This document shows positions 25,767 to 33,637 of a stretch of DNA of 36,239 nucleotides, piece by piece. A model generated the notes under the pieces. The model saw only the letters and a program-made list of their open reading frames with translations. It was not told the DNA's origin and made no database searches. This DNA is from Mucilaginibacter sp. (GTDB lineage Bacteria > Bacteroidota > Bacteroidia > Sphingobacteriales > Sphingobacteriaceae). The stretch is from contig JAQBNZ010000036.1 of the NCBI GenBank assembly GCA_028288285.1, positions 1 through 36,239 on the forward strand, written 5' to 3'. Position numbers and translations under genes: made by a program. Position 1 is the first letter of the stretch; each line of letters begins with the position of its first letter.

Positions 25767-25967
25767 ATGAAAAAAGAAATGAAGAACTTACATCAGTTTG
25801 AGGCACTATCAGAAAACACAGATGGTTTTCTTGTAAGCGGATTTTCGCCCGCCTTGTCATCAAACAACGCAATAGGCGGCCTTCCTATCACGGCCAACAT
25901 TTCATGCCCTACAAATACTAATTGCGCGGGAGGTAACTGCGTTACAGGTTGCGGTAAAACCGCCTAA
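25767..25967 (+). CDS. RiPP precursor B, Cys-rich, GG leader
   Basis: 66 residues. The leader (MKKEMKNLHQFEALSENTDG, then FLVSGFSPALSSNNAIGG) ends in double glycine at 37-38. The core (39-66) is LPITANISCPTNTNC followed by AGGNCVTGCGKTA, with Cys at 47, 53, 58 and 62, five Ser/Thr and several Gly. The start 'MKN-L-x-x-F-x-x-L-S' resembles leaders of Bacteroidota radical SAM-modified peptides. Its partner enzymes are the radical SAM/SPASM protein at 26350 and the C39 exporter at 27647. Four Cys suggest thioether links (sactipeptide or ranthipeptide type) or disulfides. LanB action on its Thr/Ser cannot be excluded. A strong hairpin lies 5 bp after the stop. Confidence 0.8.
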   Translation: MKKEMKNLHQFEALSENTDGFLVSGFSPALSSNNAIGGLPITANISCPTNTNCAGGNCVTGCGKTA

Positions 25968-25972
25968 ATTTC

Positions 25973-26001
25973 ACTAAAGCGTCTGAGAGGGACGCTTTAG
26001 T
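25973..26001 (+). terminator. Terminator after precursor B
   Basis: Perfect 11-bp arms ACTAAAGCGTC (25973-25983) and GACGCTTTAGT (25991-26001) with a 7-nt loop, followed by AATTTT. It ends or weakens transcription right after the precursor, matching the arrangement after precursor A. Confidence 0.78.
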
Positions 26002-26349
26002 AATTTTCAATTTTATTTATTCAAATCATGACTTTAAACAGAACCAAACCGATCATTAAGATTGAGTAAAAGCGGGAAGATTCTAAAGGAGTACTTGCAC
26101 GTGAATTTTCAGTAGGGGCACTGTCAACCACCATGCAAATATGTTTGGTGTCAAAATATCCGCTATCAAGGTCTCCAGACAATAATTGTTAGCCACGAAG
26201 TGTTATCAGGGAGCACCTCTGATGACCAAAATATTTCAATTGATTAGAATGCTTATTTAAAAAAGCCTCCGGCTATTAATCGAACTCTATCCACATAGGT
26301 TAATATTGTCCGGCTCATATTCCGGTTATTAATTATAAAATAAAACAAC
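26002..26349. other. Leader region of the cassette B maturase operon
   Basis: About 350 bp between the terminator after precursor B and the radical SAM start. Apart from the possible decayed peptide frame it shows no gene. It presumably carries the maturase promoter. Confidence 0.4.
26028..26192 (+). pseudogene. Possible decayed small peptide gene with one in-frame stop
   Basis: A 55-codon frame begins MTLNRTKPIIKIE, is interrupted by TAA at 26067-26069, and then continues open as KREDSKGVLAREFS, VGALSTTMQICLVSKYPL and SRSPDNNC to a TAG at 26190. Ser/Thr and two Cys gather in the second half, and it sits between precursor B and its maturase, where extra precursors often lie. This is weak evidence. 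It may be chance. Confidence 0.25.
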
Positions 26350-27657
26350 ATGAAATACAGCCAGTTTAATTCTATTGTTCCTTATGATGACAAGTTTGCA
26401 TTATATAATGCATTTTCTCAAAAAGTTATTTTCCTTGAAGAAACGCTAAAAGACCTACTAAAAGCAGCCGTTAATGAAGGAATTGATAATTTACAGAACA
26501 TTCATCCAACTTTTTACGACTATTTAAGTGCAGAAAAATTCTTAACTGCCGATGATACGGACGAGATTGATCTGGTAAAACAGTTGGTCGCCAAAATTGA
26601 CAATAACACCAATCAATATCTTTTGACGATAAATCCAAGCATGAATTGCAATTTCAAATGCTGGTATTGTTATGAAACACATGTCAAGGGTTCAATGTTA
26701 GACGAACATATGGTATCCAAAATCAATAAATTTGTAAGCACTACAGCTTCAAAACAAGAAATGCAGTTTTTTGCATTATCTTTTTTCGGTGGAGAACCGC
26801 TTTTATACTTTAAGAAGGATGTAGTTCCGATCATAGAGAACTATGCAAAGGAATGTAAAGACAACAGCGTAGCTACGTCAATATCCTTCACGACAAATGG
26901 TTACCTGATTAACGACGAATTCATCTTGTTTTTTAAAGAAAGAAACCTGACCTGTAGCTTACAGATAACATTGGACGGTTACAAGGAAAAACACGATTTG
27001 GTTAGGTATGTAAGCGCATCCAAAGGCTCTTATGAAACTATAATAACCAATATCAAGTCCTTATTAATGAATGGATTTTATGTTCGTTTGCGAATCAATT
27101 ACACCGAAAAGAACATAGAAGACACCCATAAAATTGGTGCCGAATTCAGTGATATTCCCGCCGAAATAAAAGATAACCTGCTACTAATTGATTTTCATCG
27201 GGTTTGGCAGGATGATAAAATTGATAATACATACTTTGTAGTTGGTGATAATATCGATCAAATGAGAGCTGACGGACTAAACGTTTCGAGTACGTACGTA
27301 CCGAATAACGTAATTGAATCATGTTATGCGGACAAAAGAAACAGTGCGGTAATCAATTACAATGGTGATCTGTTCAAGTGCACGGCCAGGGACTTTACAA
27401 CAGTTAAGCGAGCGGGTTACTTAAGTGAGGATGGGGAATTGATATGGGAAAATGGCTACCTCGAAAAACGCATGGAATCCAAATTTAAAAATAAACCATG
27501 TTTAACCTGTCCTATTTTACCCATTTGCAACGGTGGGTGTTCGCAACATGCATTTGAACATCTGGGGGGAGATGAATATTGTGTACATTCAGGTGATTTT
27601 AATGAAAAGATGCGTATCGTAAAGTCTAAAGTTGAGGAATTAATCAATGCCAACTAA
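26350..27657 (+). CDS. Radical SAM/SPASM peptide maturase (cassette B)
   Basis: 435 residues. An N-terminal region of about 90 residues (MKYSQFNSIVPYDDKFALYN onward) is of the kind that contacts leader peptides in RiPP radical SAM enzymes. The radical SAM core follows, with Cys100, 104 and 107 in LTINPSMNCNFKCWYCYET and 'FFGGEPLLYF'. The C-terminal SPASM domain has 'CYADKRNSAVINYNGDLFKC' and 'CLTCPILPICNGGCSQHAFE', with a last Cys in DEYCVHSG. It differs from the cassette A enzyme in having the long N-terminal extension and full SPASM Cys set, so the two probably make different links. Its likely substrate is the Cys-rich precursor B, perhaps to form thioether bonds (inference). The stop overlaps the exporter start by 11 bp. 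Confidence 0.88.
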   Translation: MKYSQFNSIVPYDDKFALYNAFSQKVIFLEETLKDLLKAAVNEGIDNLQNIHPTFYDYLSAEKFLTADDTDEIDLVKQLVAKIDNNTNQYLLTINPSMNCNFKCWYCYETHVKGSMLDEHMVSKINKFVSTTASKQEMQFFALSFFGGEPLLYFKKDVVPIIENYAKECKDNSVATSISFTTNGYLINDEFILFFKERNLTCSLQITLDGYKEKHDLVRYVSASKGSYETIITNIKSLLMNGFYVRLRINYTEKNIEDTHKIGAEFSDIPAEIKDNLLLIDFHRVWQDDKIDNTYFVVGDNIDQMRADGLNVSSTYVPNNVIESCYADKRNSAVINYNGDLFKCTARDFTTVKRAGYLSEDGELIWENGYLEKRMESKFKNKPCLTCPILPICNGGCSQHAFEHLGGDEYCVHSGDFNEKMRIVKSKVEELINAN

Positions 27658-29854
27658 AAATGGAACATTTAAGTTTTTCTATCAGTTAGAAAGCACAGAT
27701 TGTGGCCCGGCCTGTCTGGCAATGATCGCCTGGCATTACCAAAAAAGACTTTCGGTTAAACAAATAAAAACGGTTTGTTCTATAACCAGGATGGGTGTGT
27801 CTGTTCAGGATATTATTAATGGAGCAAAGAAAATCGGATTTGATCCTTCCGGCGTCAAACTTACCTTAGAGAACCTGGAAGAAGTGGATTTACCTATTAT
27901 TCTTTTTTGGAAACAGGATCACTTTGTAGTTTTATATAAAATAGCCAAACAACAAAACGGAACATTAAAGTATTATTTAGCCGATCCTGGTTATGGCAAA
28001 ATAAAAATTGACGCCGATACCATTATTCAGGAGTGGATGGGAACCAATCCAAAGGGTATCGCTATCCTCATTCAACCTACAGATAGTCCTTCACCAATTA
28101 TTGAACAGCCGAAATTAAATTTATTCCAGTCTGAGTATATAAAGACGATATTCTCTTTTGTTAAAAAGCAAAAGTTAAAATATCTTACCTCGATCGCTCT
28201 GTTGCTAATAGCTTTGGTATTTAACTGGCTATTGCCGATAGTTTTTCAAAAAACGATTGATCAGGGAATCATTGGCCGGTCGCTCAATATGGTATGGCTG
28301 CTGTTATTTGCTCAGTTTGCCTTGTTTTTGGGCAACTTTTTATCTCATTTATTCAGTGACCTTGTTCTGACCCGGTTAAATTTTAATCTTTCCATTACAT
28401 TAAAGGAAAGTTTTCTTTTTAAATTGATGAAGTTGCCGATTAGTTATTTTGACACACGGCTTAACTCTGATACGCTACAGCGATTGAATGATCAAAGCAA
28501 AATACAATCATTTTTAACCTGGCAGGGGTTGGAGTTTGTGTTAAATATTCTCAACCTCGTCGTTTTTAGTGCAATTCTTGCCTATTTGAATAAATATATA
28601 CTTTTCACTTTTTTGATATTAAGCGCGCTTTCCATTATTTGGGTTGCATTCTTTTTAAAAATTAGGGCAATTTTAGAATATTCGAAGTTTTTAAGACAGT
28701 CGGAGAATAATAACAGCCTGTATGAGTTCATTATGAACATGCCCGAAATCAAAGTAAGCGGTGCACAAAATACATCTATAAATAAACTTATAAAAATTCA
28801 GGAAAAATTAAACGCGTTAGAGCTCAAATCTTTATTTCTCAATATGTACCAAATTATTGGTGCAAACTTTATTTCGAAACTGAAAGAACTGCTCTGTATT
28901 GCTATTTGCGCCTACCTGATTATTAAAGGTCAAATGACCATAGGTACACTTTTGAGTGTTTCCTATATTTTGGGTCAGCTAAATGGGCCTATTTTAAATT
29001 TTGTGAATAATATCAGAAATGCACAGGATGCTGACATCTCCCAGAAAAGAATTAATGACGTGTATTCTGAGCCTGACGAAAATAATTCATCGAATGAACC
29101 GCTACCCGACAATATTAGTCAGTTAAATCTTCACAATGTTTCCTTCAAATATCCAGGCAGCTTTAATTCCTTTGTTCTTAATGATATTTCCATTGAAATA
29201 AAAAAAAATACTATTACTGCTATTGTTGGCCCCAGTGGGAGTGGTAAAACAACATTGTTAAAACTGTTGCTATCCTATTATAAAGTAACGGACGGTGAAA
29301 TTAAATTAAACGAGCGCAATTTGAATAATATGAACAGTGATGAATGGAGGAAGCTTTGCGGGACAGTGTTGCAGGACGGACACATCTTTGCGTCCACAAT
29401 TGCTCAGAACATCGCTATTGCTGAAGATGTTATTGACAATGAGAGATTGTTTCATGCGGCGAGAGTAGCTTGCCTGCATGAATTTATTACCATGCTTCCA
29501 ATGGGTTATAATACCAAAGTAGGAAATGTTGGCATAGAATTAAGTGGAGGCCAAAAGCAAAGATTACTAATAGCGAGAGCTGTATACAAGGACCCGCAAT
29601 TTATTTTTCTGGATGAAGCAACAAGTTCACTGGACGCCAATAATGAAAAAGAAATAATGGATAATTTAAAACTCTTTTTTACAAATAAAACTGTTGTGAT
29701 TATAGCTCACCGACTCAGTACGGTAAAAAATGCAGATCAGATTATAGTGCTTGAAAATGGTCGGATAACGGAGGTTGGAAAACACGAAGACCTGACTGTG
29801 AAAAAAGGGAAGTATTTTAAGTTGGTCAAAAATCAGCTAGAATTAGGGAGTTAA
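27647..29854 (+). CDS. C39-peptidase ABC exporter (PCAT type), cassette B
   Basis: 735 residues. The C39 domain has catalytic Cys19 in ESTDCGPACLAMIAW, His92 in FWKQDHFVVLYKI and Asp113 in YLADPGYG. A transmembrane domain (about 175-440) precedes an ATPase with Walker A GPSGSGKTT, signature LSGGQKQR, Walker B FIFLDEATSSLD and switch IIAHRLSTV. It is paralogous to the exporter at 20306-22495 throughout and ends in a near-identical tail (KLVKNQLELGS). Overlapping the radical SAM gene by 11 bp, it should cut precursor B after GG38 and export the product. Confidence 0.93.
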   Translation: MPTKNGTFKFFYQLESTDCGPACLAMIAWHYQKRLSVKQIKTVCSITRMGVSVQDIINGAKKIGFDPSGVKLTLENLEEVDLPIILFWKQDHFVVLYKIAKQQNGTLKYYLADPGYGKIKIDADTIIQEWMGTNPKGIAILIQPTDSPSPIIEQPKLNLFQSEYIKTIFSFVKKQKLKYLTSIALLLIALVFNWLLPIVFQKTIDQGIIGRSLNMVWLLLFAQFALFLGNFLSHLFSDLVLTRLNFNLSITLKESFLFKLMKLPISYFDTRLNSDTLQRLNDQSKIQSFLTWQGLEFVLNILNLVVFSAILAYLNKYILFTFLILSALSIIWVAFFLKIRAILEYSKFLRQSENNNSLYEFIMNMPEIKVSGAQNTSINKLIKIQEKLNALELKSLFLNMYQIIGANFISKLKELLCIAICAYLIIKGQMTIGTLLSVSYILGQLNGPILNFVNNIRNAQDADISQKRINDVYSEPDENNSSNEPLPDNISQLNLHNVSFKYPGSFNSFVLNDISIEIKKNTITAIVGPSGSGKTTLLKLLLSYYKVTDGEIKLNERNLNNMNSDEWRKLCGTVLQDGHIFASTIAQNIAIAEDVIDNERLFHAARVACLHEFITMLPMGYNTKVGNVGIELSGGQKQRLLIARAVYKDPQFIFLDEATSSLDANNEKEIMDNLKLFFTNKTVVIIAHRLSTVKNADQIIVLENGRITEVGKHEDLTVKKGKYFKLVKNQLELGS

Positions 29855-29959
29855 TAATATATCATCAAACCTGACCCGAGAATCACAATAAAAATCATTC
29901 TTTATATTGCAGCCTTTTCCCGATATACTGCATCTAATTAAAAACTCAAATACCTAAAA

Positions 29960-30700
29960 ATGAAAAATTCAAGAATAAGTATGTATTTATCGTTGACATT
30001 CCTGCTATTAACAGGCTCGGCGTTGAAGGCTAATTGTCAACTCAAAAAGGACACCGAAATAAGAATCATTAATAAACCATATAAAACTGTCTGCGTGGCA
30101 ACTGGGATACGTTTGTCTATCACAGGCGGTAATGATGATAAAATTGAGGTTAAATCTTCTACCCAAGACTATCGAAATAAAATAAAGACAATCGTAATTA
30201 ATGACACTTTAAAAATTTTTTTGTCCTACAAGGACGATCCTAAATGGAAGGGTTTGGTTAATTCGAAGGAGACCTTTAATGTGCAAATCTCTGCAGGTAC
30301 TCTTCGCGCTATTGGTGCGTCGGAAGCATCTTCAGTAGTTATTAAAGATCGGTTATCCGTAGATGAGTTATCTCTGAAGCTTATCACAGGCGCACAATTA
30401 AATGGGAACATCAACTGTAAAAAGCTTACGGTAGAAATCCAGGACGGAAGTAACCTTGTATTAAAAGGGGCAGCAGTTAATGCCAATTTTTATTTAAAAG
30501 GGGGGAGCTTTTTTAACGGGAAAAATTTAATTGTTGAATCTTGCAACGCAAAAGTTTATAGCGGCAGTGAGTCTAACCTATTTGTCACAAAGAAATTAGA
30601 TATTATCGCCAAAAATGACGCAAGAGTTTATTTAACTGGAAATCCTTCTGAAATAAGCAAAGAGATAGAAAAAAGCGTGTTAAAATCCAACGTTAAGTAA
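29960..30700 (+). CDS. Head-GIN domain (DUF2807) secreted protein
   Basis: 246 residues. The signal peptide spans about 1-26 (ending LKANCQ). The rest has repeating beta patterns of the DUF2807 head GIN family: IRIINKPYKTVCVATGIRLS, 'VQISAGTLRAIGASEASSVV', 'LSLKLITGAQLNGNINCKKL' and 'KVYSGSESNLFVTKKLDIIA'. These proteins form beta-roll structures outside or in the envelope of Bacteroidota; their biochemical role is poorly defined. It starts 106 bp after the cassette B exporter and faces the same way, so it may be read with it or from its own promoter. A role in the RiPP system is only suggested by position. Confidence 0.78.
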   Translation: MKNSRISMYLSLTFLLLTGSALKANCQLKKDTEIRIINKPYKTVCVATGIRLSITGGNDDKIEVKSSTQDYRNKIKTIVINDTLKIFLSYKDDPKWKGLVNSKETFNVQISAGTLRAIGASEASSVVIKDRLSVDELSLKLITGAQLNGNINCKKLTVEIQDGSNLVLKGAAVNANFYLKGGSFFNGKNLIVESCNAKVYSGSESNLFVTKKLDIIAKNDARVYLTGNPSEISKEIEKSVLKSNVK

Positions 30701-30803
30701 TCTCTAAAGTGTTGATACGAGAGGTATTAAGGCTTCTTTCATTTAAATCGCATATATGTTTGGTTAATTTTACATGGAATAACTGAGCATATTATGCCAT
30801 ACT

Positions 30804-31166
30804 TTAGCATTCTTTTTCCCTATCATAACATCTACTATTGACATCAAGTGCTGTTACCGGGAAGTGCCAATCTCGAAAGAAATCAATCAAATTAAAAACG
30901 AGGTATTTCCGGTCCGTCGTAAGGGTTTTCCATTGCATCAGCGATCCTTTGTAAGCGGTACCTGCAACGGAGAGTTCGGGAAATATAACCATTTCAACAG
31001 AATGATCACGAGCGGTACGGAGCAAGCTCCATATATTATCATTGCCCGGCAAAAAATGAAGTTCGCATTCTTCTTCCCAAGCAAAGTTTCCAGCACTAAA
31101 CTGGCAAATCATCACACGGCAGCTTTCTTGTTTTGGACGTTGTAGATTTATAGTTTCAATAGTCAA
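30804..31166 (-). pseudogene. Carbon-nitrogen-hydrolase-like remnant, frameshifted
   Basis: From ATG at 31166 the frame reads RVMICQFSAGNFAWEEE, 'WSLLRTARDHSVEMVIFPEL' and SVAGTAYKG, which resembles the N-terminus of a nitrilase-type amidohydrolase (catalytic Glu in FPEL). It then runs into sequence matching the left direct repeat. There the other frame reads ADAMENPYDGPEIPRF and, after a one-base shift, NLIDFFRDWHFPVTALD, equivalent to the open left-hand tail. The region is therefore a frameshifted, truncated remnant, possibly of two joined pieces. The identity of the C-terminal family is unknown to me. Confidence 0.5.
30852..30931 (+). repeat. Right copy of imperfect direct repeat flanking the RiPP locus
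   Basis: Same-orientation match to 6725-6799 (about 67 of 75 aligned bases identical by hand). It contains the unbroken block ATTTCCGGTCCGT shared by both copies. With the left copy it frames all of the LanB, radical SAM and exporter genes, 24 kb apart. Confidence 0.7.
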
Positions 31167-31328
31167 CTTAATAATTATTTCGGTACATAATTTACCTAAG
31201 TTAGAAAATAAATAATTGAAGTCTTACCTACTCACTTCAAATTTAGACATCGAAATTGCATTGTTTATATATTCAACAAATTATGTAAATTTTACCATGG
31301 GTTTTCACTGCTGAAATTTTTAATTGAT

Positions 31329-32033
31329 CTAAAAAACTTTTCGGCGATAATTTGGCCAAGCATTTACCTGTCCAATCAATTGCGTGGACTTCATATTTGG
31401 ATAATGTAATTCTACAGAGTCTTTAAAAGATCTAACTGTTTCAATATTATCCCATTCCATCGCTGTAAGAGAAAGCATTGGCCATTCTTTAGTACGTATC
31501 ATAAAACTATATAATTGTAAATATGGAGGTGCCTTTTCAAACGCTTGCTTAATGAGTTCAGAATATAAAGACTTCTTTAGCGTTTTTTTGAATTCCATCA
31601 AGAGATCATAAGTAACGAGATGCAATGTACCCCACTTTATCAATTCCGCCATATGCGGCAATTTCTTGTCATCGAAGAACAAATACAAGTAAGTAATAAA
31701 GTCGAACTCCATAGCATCGCAAAGGTCTGTACTGAAATGGGCGTAAAGTTTTTTAAACGCCTCTAATGAAAATCCATCCTTAAGCTTGTCTATTACAAAA
31801 CGGATAACCTCGTTTTCTTTTTCAATTATTTGCTCCAGGTCAGGCCCTTTGATGCTGCCATCCGGTAGTTGCATAGCATACCTCTGCTTAGAGAATAATT
31901 CAAAATAATAGCTTTTAAAAAAAATGGTCTTTCGCTCATAAGTTACCTGTACATACAGTGGATGGGTAAGTTGCCCATGAAAATCCACCTGCTTTAGCCG
32001 GTCATTTAGGTAGGTCTTAAAACTTATTTTCAT
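31329..32033 (-). CDS. Hypothetical protein of mobile-element type
   Basis: 234 residues, no signal peptide or membrane segment. It begins MKISFKTYLNDRLKQVDFHG, followed by LYVQVTYERKTIFFKSYYFE, a beta-rich N-terminal patch that recalls the start of Arm-type DNA-binding domains of Bacteroidota integrases ('YVRVTYKRKTIFFKS'). It then becomes mainly helical (ENEVIRFVIDKLKDGFSLEA), with no catalytic motif seen. It lies in the right flank beside an excisionase-like HTH gene, so a role in the integrative element is plausible. AT-rich DNA upstream (32034-32320) separates it from that gene. Function unknown. Confidence 0.6.
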   Translation of the reverse strand: MKISFKTYLNDRLKQVDFHGQLTHPLYVQVTYERKTIFFKSYYFELFSKQRYAMQLPDGSIKGPDLEQIIEKENEVIRFVIDKLKDGFSLEAFKKLYAHFSTDLCDAMEFDFITYLYLFFDDKKLPHMAELIKWGTLHLVTYDLLMEFKKTLKKSLYSELIKQAFEKAPPYLQLYSFMIRTKEWPMLSLTAMEWDNIETVRSFKDSVELHYPNMKSTQLIGQVNAWPNYRRKVF

Positions 32034-32323
32034 TTTATTTAAAAAATATTTTTTAATAGGATTCTGCTGTTTTTGAACAGGTCAATGTTAATAATAGCAC
32101 TACAATAAATCAAATCTCATTAAAAGCCGCTAAATCTAATTATGTTAATTGCTGAATTTATGATTCAAAGTTAATCATTGGTTTTGATGTATTTTAATTT
32201 ATCAAAACAATATTTTATATTTGTTTTAATTAAAAACTACTGCGATTAAACAATTGCAGATTAAACCCGTCATTCCCATAGGTCAGCGAATGGCGCGACG
32301 AACTATTTTATTAACTAAATCAA
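32034..32323. other. AT-rich divergent promoter region
   Basis: 290 bp between the leftward hypothetical gene and the rightward HTH gene. It has many A/T runs and no ORF. It includes TTTTATATTTGTT near 32211-32223, where TATATTTG matches the Bacteroidota -7 box TAnnTTTG on the plus strand. Confidence 0.45.
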
Positions 32324-32590
32324 ATGCGACCAAATGAGTTAGTAACAACAGAGGCCCTGGATGCCTTCGAAAAAAGAATCCTGGAAAAAATTGAAGCTCT
32401 TCTTCAGTCTGAAAAAAAACAAAGTAAGCAATGGGTAAAGAGCAAAGACGTGCGAAAATTATTGGACATCTCACCAGGCACTTTGCAAAATTTGCGTATC
32501 AATGGCACCCTTAGCTTCACTAAAATTGGCGGCATGATGTATTACAAGCTGGAGGATATCCAAAGAGTCCTGGAAGGAGGTAAACAATGA
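32324..32590 (+). CDS. Excisionase-like helix-turn-helix protein
   Basis: 88 residues. A charged helical N-terminus (about 1-35) is followed by WVKSKDVRKLLDISPGTLQN, 'LRINGTLSFTKIGGMMYYKL' and EDIQRVLEGG, a MerR/excisionase-type winged helix common in Bacteroidota conjugative transposons. Such proteins bind att or oriT regions and control excision or transfer genes. The stop overlaps the next start (ATGA), so the two are co-translated. A diverged second copy with an internal deletion lies at 33638-33818. A plus-strand TATATTTG box about 105 bp upstream may drive it. Confidence 0.8.
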   Translation: MRPNELVTTEALDAFEKRILEKIEALLQSEKKQSKQWVKSKDVRKLLDISPGTLQNLRINGTLSFTKIGGMMYYKLEDIQRVLEGGKQ

Positions 32591-32898
32591 CATCATCTGT
32601 AAAAGTCAACAAATTCAAGGTATACAATGAGCGGGCAATGAAAATGAAGAAAGACCCGCGGTTATTTATAAGTCATTCAAGCCTCTATAATGCTTTATTT
32701 ATCTGTTTACAGCAGAATGATGGAGTTACTCCTTTTTCAGTAAGTCGTAGGATACTGATGTCCTATAGCAATATTAGGTCTACCGATACCTATCATAAAT
32801 GTATTAAGAAGTTGGTTGAGTTAGGTTATATTAGTTATAGCCCATCTTACCATCCTATAAAAGGCAGCCTGATTTCCTGGCAGGAGGAGATCGCATAA
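32587..32898 (+). CDS. Small hypothetical protein paired with the HTH gene
   Basis: 103 residues, 4-bp overlap with the HTH gene. Its sequence has LFISHSSLYNALFICLQQND, 'VTPFSVSRRILMSYSNIRST' and DTYHKCIKKLVELGYISYSP, a pattern like a winged-helix replication-initiation or transcription factor ('S-x-x-T-y-h-k-c-i-k-x-L-x-e-l-G-y-I'). That places it as a likely DNA-binding partner of the HTH protein. The stop lies at the first base of the 24-bp tandem repeat, which may be its or its partner's binding site (inference). Confidence 0.65.
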   Translation: MTSSVKVNKFKVYNERAMKMKKDPRLFISHSSLYNALFICLQQNDGVTPFSVSRRILMSYSNIRSTDTYHKCIKKLVELGYISYSPSYHPIKGSLISWQEEIA

Positions 32899-33009
32899 AA
32901 TCTATCGATCTTACGATCACGAAATCGATAGATCTTGTAATCCGTAAATCTCACGATCACATTATCGCTAAATCTTGCGATCTGCAAATCTTGCGATCAC
33001 GTTATCTGT
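32898..33009 (+). repeat. 24-bp-period tandem repeat (iteron-like)
   Basis: Five copies of a 13-mer close to AAATCTNNCGATC start at 32898, 32922, 32946, 32970 and 32986. Spacing is 24, 24, 24 and 16 bp. The first two copies also form a perfect 10-bp inverted repeat (ATCTATCGAT at 32900-32909, ATCGATAGAT at 32923-32932). Helically phased repeats next to DNA-binding-protein genes resemble iterons or recombination-directionality sites. Confidence 0.75.
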
Positions 33010-33030
33010 CTATCTAAGCCCAAACTTTAC

Positions 33031-33060
33031 AAGCCGTTTTCGGATTCTCGAAAACGGCTT
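33031..33060 (+). terminator. Perfect 12-bp hairpin terminator
   Basis: AAGCCGTTTTCG (33031-33042) and its exact complement (33049-33060) with a 6-nt loop, followed by TT. It lies just after the tandem repeat and ends the HTH/103-aa operon. Confidence 0.78.
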
Positions 33061-33065
33061 TTAAA

Positions 33066-33428
33066 ATGCTTCAGAAAATCACTCCCTCACTTTTTCAGAT
33101 ATCAAATAACTTAAAATCATTATCAAAAAACACTTTGCTTTTGTTACTGCAAGATGTCTTTTTGTTACACAAAAAGTCTCTTGCCCTCCCGGGAGGACTT
33201 AAAAAAATTCGCAACTCATTTTTAATGGAAGTCTTTAAAACGTTGCATAAAACCGTTGTTCTTAATAGGTCAGATGGGCAACAACAAATAAATTACTCTC
33301 ATCGGATTACCTTACTCACCATTGCCGCGAAGGTAGTCCAAGCCGGAATAAAACATCAAGGGTATACAAGCGAGCCGTATTGTTCGCTTTCAGCAGCAGG
33401 CTCGCCCTTGACATTTTATCCGGCTTAG
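33066..33428 (+). other. Uncertain 120-codon ORF
   Basis: An open frame begins right after the terminator: MLQKITPSLFQISNNLKSLS and, near the end, HQGYTSEPYCSLSAAGSPLT. No domain is recognised, the C-terminus looks like non-coding element sequence, and there is no clear ribosome site. It may be a real small element gene or chance. I cannot decide. Confidence 0.25.
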
Positions 33429-33637
33429 CTTTTAGTTGCTTACATGGTGATTAAGGCGGCATTGTTCATAGCTGTCAAAAAAGAAAAATAGATTAATTGA
33501 CTGATGTTTTGTTAATAATCAAAGGCGCAGGCATAGTTACTCTATAAACCAGATATGTAACCTGACCGCCTATAAGTGTGTCAAAAAGCATATTGACTAT
33601 CATTTTTGTTCCACCCATATTATTAATCTAAAATGTT

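Noticed and set aside
32898..33009. CRISPR array as an explanation for the regular repeats
   Set aside because: Repeats are 13-mers with 11-bp or shorter spacers of similar sequence and there are no cas genes; iteron-like is the better reading.
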